Source: Streptomyces sp. TLI_171 (GTDB lineage: Bacteria; Actinomycetota; Actinomycetes; Streptomycetales; Streptomycetaceae). Taken from it: a stretch of DNA of 64,000 bases. A program made the translations under genes and the position numbers. Below the pieces are notes generated by a model that searched no databases, had not been told where the DNA came from, and worked only from the letters and a program-made list of their open reading frames with translations. This document shows, piece after piece, positions 59,506 to 64,000 of this stretch. The stretch spans positions 5,483,001 to 5,547,000 of the forward strand of contig NZ_RAPS01000001.1 in assembly GCF_003610255.1 (NCBI RefSeq). The letters run 5' to 3'. Positions within the stretch are counted from its first letter, which is position 1; every line of letters starts with the position of its first letter.

Positions 59506-61632
59506 TCAGGCGGGGACCGAAGCCAGGCCGGGGGCCAGGAACTTCTTGCCGTTGACGCGCTCGGAGACGCCCTCGCGGTCGAGGTACGGGGTGATGCCGC
59601 CGAGGTGGAAGGGCCAGCCGGCACCGGTGATCATGCACAGGTCGATGTCCTGGGCCTCGCCGACCACGTTCTCGTCGAGCATCAGGCCGATCTCCTGGGC
59701 GACGGCCTCCAGGGCGCGGGCGCGGACCTGGTCCTCCGTCAGCACGTTGTCGCCGAAGGTGAGGAGGGCGAGGACCTCGGGGTCGAGGACCTGGGCGCCG
59801 TCCTGCCAGATGTAGAAGCCGCGCTTGCCGGCCTTGACGACCTTGCCGAGGTTCTCGGAGACGCTGAAGCGCTCCGGGAAGGCGCCGTGCAGGGTCTCGG
59901 AGACGTGCAGGGCGATGGCGGGGCCGACCAGTTCGAGCAGGGCGATCGGGGACATCGGCAGGCCGAGCGGCTTCACCGCGGCCTCGACGGTCTCGAACGG
60001 GGTGCCCTCGTCGATGATGTTCTGGATCTCGCCCATGAAGCGGGTGAGGATGCGGTTGACCACGAACGCCGGGGCGTCCTTGGTGAGGACCGCGGTCTTC
60101 TTGAGCTTCTTGGCGACGCCGAAGGCGGTGGCCAGCGAGGCGTCGTCGGTCTGCTCGGCGCGGACGATCTCCAGCAGCGGGAGGATCGCGACCGGGTTGA
60201 AGAAGTGGAAGCCGACCACGCGCTCCGGGTGCTGGAGCTTGGAGGCCATCTCGCTGACCGACAGCGAGGAGGTGTTGGTGGCCAGGATGGTGGTCGGCGA
60301 GACCACCGCCTCCAGCTCCGCGAACACCTTCTGCTTGACGCCCATCTCCTCGAACACGGCCTCGATGACGAAGTCCGCGTCGCCGAACGCGACGGCCTTG
60401 TCGAGGTGACCGGTGACCAGGCCCTTGAGCTTGTTGGCCTTGTCGCCGCCGATCCGGCCCTTCGCCAGCAGCTTGTCGATCTCGCCGTGGACGTAGCCCA
60501 CGCCCTTGTCGATGCGCTCCTGGTCGATGTCGGTGAGCACCACCGGCACCTCCAGGCGGCGCGCGAAGAGCAGCGCCAGCTGGGAGGCCATCAGACCGGC
60601 GCCGACCACGCCGACCTTGGTGACGGGGCGGGCCAGCGACTTGTCGGGCGCGCCGAACGGCTTCTTCGCGCGGCGCTGCACCAGGTTGAAGGCGTACAGG
60701 CCGGCGCGGAGCTCGCCGCTCATGATCAGGTCGGCGAGCGCGGTGTCCTCCGCGTCGAAGCCGGCCTGCAGGTCCTGGTCCTTGACCTGGGCGATGATGT
60801 CGAGCGCCTTGTAGGCGGCGGGGGCGGCGCCGTGCACCTTGGCGTCGGCGACCCAGCGGCCCCACAGCACGGCGTCGTCCCAGGCCTTGCCGCGGTCGAT
60901 CTCCTCGCGCTCGACGACGACGTCGCCCTTGAGCACCTTGGCCGTCCACAGCAGCGACTGCTCCAGGAAGTCGGCCGGCTCGAAGATCGCGTCCGCGATG
61001 CCGAGCTCGAACACCTCCTGGCCCTTGAGCTGCTTGTTCTGCGCCATCGAGTTCTCGACGATGACCTTGACGGCCTTGGCCGGGCCGATCAGGTTCGGCA
61101 GCAGGGTGCAGCCGCCCCAGCCGGGGACCAGGCCGAGGAAGACCTCGGGGAGCGAGAACGCCGGGACGCCCGCGCTGACGGTGCGGTAGGTGGCGTGCAG
61201 GCCGACCTCGACGCCGCCGCCCATCGCCGCGCCGTTGTAGTAGGCGAAGGAGGGGACGGGCAGCGCGGCGATCCGCTTGAAGACGTCGTGGCCGCCCTTG
61301 CCGATGGCCAGCGCGTCGGCGTGGTCGGTGAGGATCTCGACGCCCTTGAGGTCGGCGCCGACCGCGAAGATGAACGGCTTGCCGGTGATCGCCACGGCGA
61401 CCACCTTGCCCTCGGCGGCCTCGGCCTCGACCTGGTCCAGCGCCTCGGACAGCTTGGCCAGCGAGCCGGGGCCGAAGGTGGTCGGCTTGGTGTGGTCGAA
61501 GCCGTTGTCGAGGGTGATCAGCGCCAGCTTGCCGGCCTGCAGGGGCAGGTCCAGGTGGCGCACGTGCGCGGTGGTGACGACCTCGCCGGGGAAGAGTTCG
61601 GCGGCGCGCTGCAGCAGCTCAGTGGTGCTCAT
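59506..61632 (-). CDS. fadB: Fatty acid oxidation complex alpha subunit (enoyl-CoA hydratase / 3-hydroxyacyl-CoA dehydrogenase)
   Basis: A 708-residue two-domain enzyme of beta-oxidation. The N-terminal crotonase domain has FIFAVGADLKGVEIL, NGAAMGGGVEVGLHATYR and FSLPEVFLGLVPGWGGCTLLPNLIGPAKA (catalytic Glu in LPEVFLG). The dehydrogenase domain starts near residue 315 with KVGVVGAGLMASQLALLFARR, and continues with NTSSLSVSEMA, GFHFFNPVAILPLLEIV and a final 3HCDH_C region. It hydrates trans-2-enoyl-CoA and oxidises the 3-hydroxyacyl-CoA with NAD+. ATG 61632 lies 2 bp after the fadA stop; GTG 61638 overlaps it and is less likely. It forms the trifunctional complex with FadA. Confidence 0.95.
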   Translation of the reverse strand: MSTTELLQRAAELFPGEVVTTAHVRHLDLPLQAGKLALITLDNGFDHTKPTTFGPGSLAKLSEALDQVEAEAAEGKVVAVAITGKPFIFAVGADLKGVEILTDHADALAIGKGGHDVFKRIAALPVPSFAYYNGAAMGGGVEVGLHATYRTVSAGVPAFSLPEVFLGLVPGWGGCTLLPNLIGPAKAVKVIVENSMAQNKQLKGQEVFELGIADAIFEPADFLEQSLLWTAKVLKGDVVVEREEIDRGKAWDDAVLWGRWVADAKVHGAAPAAYKALDIIAQVKDQDLQAGFDAEDTALADLIMSGELRAGLYAFNLVQRRAKKPFGAPDKSLARPVTKVGVVGAGLMASQLALLFARRLEVPVVLTDIDQERIDKGVGYVHGEIDKLLAKGRIGGDKANKLKGLVTGHLDKAVAFGDADFVIEAVFEEMGVKQKVFAELEAVVSPTTILATNTSSLSVSEMASKLQHPERVVGFHFFNPVAILPLLEIVRAEQTDDASLATAFGVAKKLKKTAVLTKDAPAFVVNRILTRFMGEIQNIIDEGTPFETVEAAVKPLGLPMSPIALLELVGPAIALHVSETLHGAFPERFSVSENLGKVVKAGKRGFYIWQDGAQVLDPEVLALLTFGDNVLTEDQVRARALEAVAQEIGLMLDENVVGEAQDIDLCMITGAGWPFHLGGITPYLDREGVSERVNGKKFLAPGLASVPA

Positions 61633-61634
61633 GG

Positions 61635-62852
61635 TCACTTACCACCCTCGAAGTGCGGGTTCTCCCAGATGACGGTGCCGCCCATGCCGAAGCCGATGCA
61701 CATGGTGGTGAGGCCGTAGCGGACGTCGGGGCGCTGCTCGAAGCGGCGGGCCAGCTGGGACATCAGGCGCACGCCCGAGGAGGCCAGCGGGTGGCCGAAG
61801 GCGATCGCGCCGCCGTACGGGTTGACCCGCTCGTCGTCGTCGGCGATGCCGTAGTGGTCGAGGAAGGCCAGCACCTGGATGGCGAACGCCTCGTTGACCT
61901 CGAACGCGCCGATGTCGTCGATGGTCAGGCCGGCCTTGGCCAGCGCCTTCTCGGTCGCCGGGACGGGGCCGATGCCCATCACCTCGGGCTCGACGCCGGC
62001 GAAGGCGTAGCTCACCAGGCGCATCTTGACCGGCAGGCCCAGCTCGCGGGCGACGTCCTCGGCGGCGAGCAGCGAGGCGGTGGCGCCGTCGTTCAGGCCG
62101 GCCGAGTTGCCCGCGGTGATGTTGCCGTGCGGGCGGAACGGGGTCTTCAGCCCGGCCAGGCTGGCCATCGTGGTGCCCGGGCGCATCGGCTCGTCGGTGG
62201 TGGCCAGGCCCCAACCGGTCTCGCCCACGTCGGGGTTGGTGTTGCGGATGGCGATCGGCACCAGGTCGGGCTGGATGTCGCCGTTCGCGTACGCCTTCGC
62301 GGCCTTCTCCTGCGAGCGCACCGCGTACGCGTCGCAGCGCTCCTTGGTGAGGTGCGGGAAGCGGTCGTGCAGGTTCTCCGCGGTCATGCCCATGAACAGG
62401 GCGGACTCGTCGACCAGCTTCTCGGAGACGAACCGCGGGTTCGGGTCGACGCCCTCGCCCATCGGGTGCCGGCCCATGTGCTCGACGCCGCCGGCGACGA
62501 CGATGTCGTACGCGCCGAAGGCGATGCCGCCCGCGGTGGTGGTGACGGCGGTCATCGCGCCGGCGCACATCCGGTCGATCGCGTAGCCCGGGACGGACTT
62601 CGGGAGGCCGGAGAGCAGTGCGGCGGTGCGGCCGATGGTCAGACCCTGGTCGCCGATCTGCGTGGTGGCCGCGACGGCTACCTCGTCGATCCGCTCGACG
62701 GGCAGGTTCGGGTTGCGGCGCACGAGCTCACGGATGCACTTGACGACGAGGTCGTCGGCGCGCGTCTCGTGGTAGATGCCCTTCGGGCCGGCCTTGCCGA
62801 ACGGGGTGCGGACGCCGTCGACAAAGACGACGTCCCTCGCGGTACGAGGCAC
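61635..62852 (-). CDS. fadA: Acetyl-CoA C-acyltransferase (3-ketoacyl-CoA thiolase)
   Basis: A 405-residue thiolase, first gene of the fadA-fadB operon. It starts MPRTARDVVFVDGVRTPFGKAG. The acylated Cys is in AIDRMCAGAMTAV, the catalytic His in FGHPLASSGVRL, and the second Cys in TMCIGFGMGGTVIW near the C-terminus. It cleaves 3-ketoacyl-CoA with CoA to acetyl-CoA and a shortened acyl-CoA. The 133-bp gap to the RNase D gene upstream holds the likely operon promoter. Confidence 0.95.
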   Translation of the reverse strand: MPRTARDVVFVDGVRTPFGKAGPKGIYHETRADDLVVKCIRELVRRNPNLPVERIDEVAVAATTQIGDQGLTIGRTAALLSGLPKSVPGYAIDRMCAGAMTAVTTTAGGIAFGAYDIVVAGGVEHMGRHPMGEGVDPNPRFVSEKLVDESALFMGMTAENLHDRFPHLTKERCDAYAVRSQEKAAKAYANGDIQPDLVPIAIRNTNPDVGETGWGLATTDEPMRPGTTMASLAGLKTPFRPHGNITAGNSAGLNDGATASLLAAEDVARELGLPVKMRLVSYAFAGVEPEVMGIGPVPATEKALAKAGLTIDDIGAFEVNEAFAIQVLAFLDHYGIADDDERVNPYGGAIAFGHPLASSGVRLMSQLARRFEQRPDVRYGLTTMCIGFGMGGTVIWENPHFEGGK

Positions 62853-62985
62853 GGGGGCTCTCCTCCCAGGGGGACATGACGATGAGCGCGCCCATGAGCG
62901 GCGCAGCTGCGTCCACCAATCTACCCACGAGTAACAACGGGGGGCAAGGAGGTGGGGAGTGAGACGAAGGACGCACTCCCGACCG

Positions 62986-64000
62986 TTACTCGGCGGCCTC
63001 GCGGAAGGCCTTGGCCAGCGCCGGGGCGACCAGGTCGGTCTGCCACTGGCGGGCGCCCAGGGCGTGCAGGGCGTCGGCGACGGCGGTGGCGTCCGGCTGG
63101 GCGGGCGGCTCCCAGGAGACGCGGCGGACCAGGTCGGGGGTGATCAGGTTCTCGGCCGGGAGGTGGTGCTGCTCGGCGAGGGCGGTGACGGCAGCGCGGG
63201 CGCCGGTGAGGCGGGCGGCGGCCACCGGGTCCTTCTCGGCCCACGCCCGCGGCGGCGGCGGCCCGTCGTGCGGGGCGGTCGCGGGCGGCAGCGCGGACTC
63301 GGGGATCTCGCGGGCGCGCTCGATCGCGGCGAGCCACTGGTCGAGCTGGCGGCGGTTCACCCGCGGGCCGAAGCCCTGGACGGCGATCAGCGCGGGCGCG
63401 TTCGCGGGCATCGCGAGCGCCGCGTTGACGATGGCGGCGTCGGGCAGCACCCGGCCGGGGGAGACGTCGCGTTCGCGGGCGATCCGGTCGCGGGCGAGCC
63501 ACAGCTCGCGGACGGCGGCGAGCTGCCGGCGACGGCGGACCTTGTGCAGCTGGGAGGTGCGCCGCCAGGGGTCCACCCGGGGGGCGGGGCGGGGGGCGGC
63601 GGCGAGGGCGGCGAACTCCTGGTGGGCCCAGTCGAGTTTGCCCTGCCGGTCGAGTTCGTCCTCCAGGGCGTCGCGGAGGTCGACCAGCACCTCGACGTCG
63701 AGCGCGGCGTAGCGCAGCCAGGGTTCGGGGAGCGGTCGGGTGGACCAGTCGACCGCGGAGTGCTCCTTGGCGAGCGAGAGGCCGAGCACGTTCTCGGTCA
63801 TCGGGCCGAGGCCGACCCGGGGGAAGCCGGCCAGTCGCCCGGCCAGTTCGGTGTCGAACAGCACGCCGGGGTGCATGCCGACCTCGAACAGGCACGGCAG
63901 GTCCTGGGTGGCGGCGTGCACGACCCACTCGGTGTCGTGGATCGCCTCGTCCAGCGCGGACAGGTCGGGGCAGGCGATCGGGTCGATCAGCGCGGTGCCG
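62986..64000 (-). CDS. rnd: Ribonuclease D (5' end outside window)
   Basis: The C-terminal 338 codons or so are visible; the N-terminus lies past the right edge. The DEDD exonuclease domain is partly present: LFDTELAGRLAGFPRVGLGPM with the third acidic Asp in FDTEL, and RPLPEPWLRYAALDVEVLVDLRDAL with the tyrosine-Asp motif Y-x-x-x-D of the DEDDy class. HRDC-like helical domains follow (ARDRIARERDVSPGRVLPDAAIV). It trims the 3' ends of tRNA precursors and other RNAs. The gene runs in the same direction as fadAB but is separated from fadA by 133 bp. Confidence 0.92.
   Translation of the reverse strand, partial: GTALIDPIACPDLSALDEAIHDTEWVVHAATQDLPCLFEVGMHPGVLFDTELAGRLAGFPRVGLGPMTENVLGLSLAKEHSAVDWSTRPLPEPWLRYAALDVEVLVDLRDALEDELDRQGKLDWAHQEFAALAAAPRPAPRVDPWRRTSQLHKVRRRRQLAAVRELWLARDRIARERDVSPGRVLPDAAIVNAALAMPANAPALIAVQGFGPRVNRRQLDQWLAAIERAREIPESALPPATAPHDGPPPPRAWAEKDPVAAARLTGARAAVTALAEQHHLPAENLITPDLVRRVSWEPPAQPDATAVADALHALGARQWQTDLVAPALAKAFREAAE

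Overview
This window is about 73% G+C, with strong third-position GC, frequent GTG starts and many long GC-rich hairpins between genes. Its content is typical of a Streptomycetaceae chromosome (Streptomyces or Kitasatospora): a LASTG/thioester surface protein, a PknG-type kinase cluster, a rok7B7-like ROK gene next to xylFGH and dxs, and many secreted or sensor proteins. It looks like core or arm-proximal chromosome. I see no transposase, integrase, prophage or CRISPR. About 52 protein genes and one tRNA are supported.

Region 1 (1-9842): a truncated GNAT gene diverges from a TetR regulator around a 10-bp palindrome. Then come tRNA-Arg(TCT), an ssb paralogue with two exact DnaA boxes upstream, a thioester-domain surface protein, ettA, a hotdog thioesterase and a hypothetical gene. 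These converge on glbO and an ABC-2 exporter pair.

Region 2 (10007-20195, minus strand): a seven-gene signalling locus with a strong terminator at its end. In order of transcription it encodes a four-TM GlnX-like sensor, a GlnH-like amino-acid binding protein, an uncharacterised helical protein, PknG (zinc ribbons, rubredoxin-like zinc site, kinase), a zinc-ribbon PP2C phosphatase, a vWA protein and a zinc-ribbon FHA protein. Kinase, phosphatase and phospho-reader sit together behind an extracytoplasmic ligand sensor, extending the mycobacterial GlnX-GlnH-PknG pathway. This is the most interesting system in the window.

Region 3 (20374-27573): a nucleosidase, a small hypothetical gene, a MarR regulator and hydrolase flanking a three-repeat operator, a secreted GH53 galactanase with two identical operator-like sites, and a MerR-PP2C fusion with a typical 19-bp-spacer MerR promoter.

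Region 4 (26554-33432): a sugar operon (ROK regulator, binding protein, two permeases, GH4 glycosidase, BadF/NagK-type kinase). It is followed by MscS, an HNH nuclease, a 1271-residue GH84-like enzyme lacking one of the paired catalytic aspartates, an orphan SUKH-3 immunity gene, malQ and a small membrane protein.

Region 5 (42912-50393): a flavin-based trans-membrane electron-transfer operon (ferric-reductase-like protein, FMN-binding protein, ApbE) diverges from a two-component system, followed by pepN.

Region 6 (50556-64000): rok7B7-xylFGH, dxs, a GT-C membrane glycosyltransferase with a small partner, fadB-fadA, and the 3' part of an RNase D gene running off the right edge.
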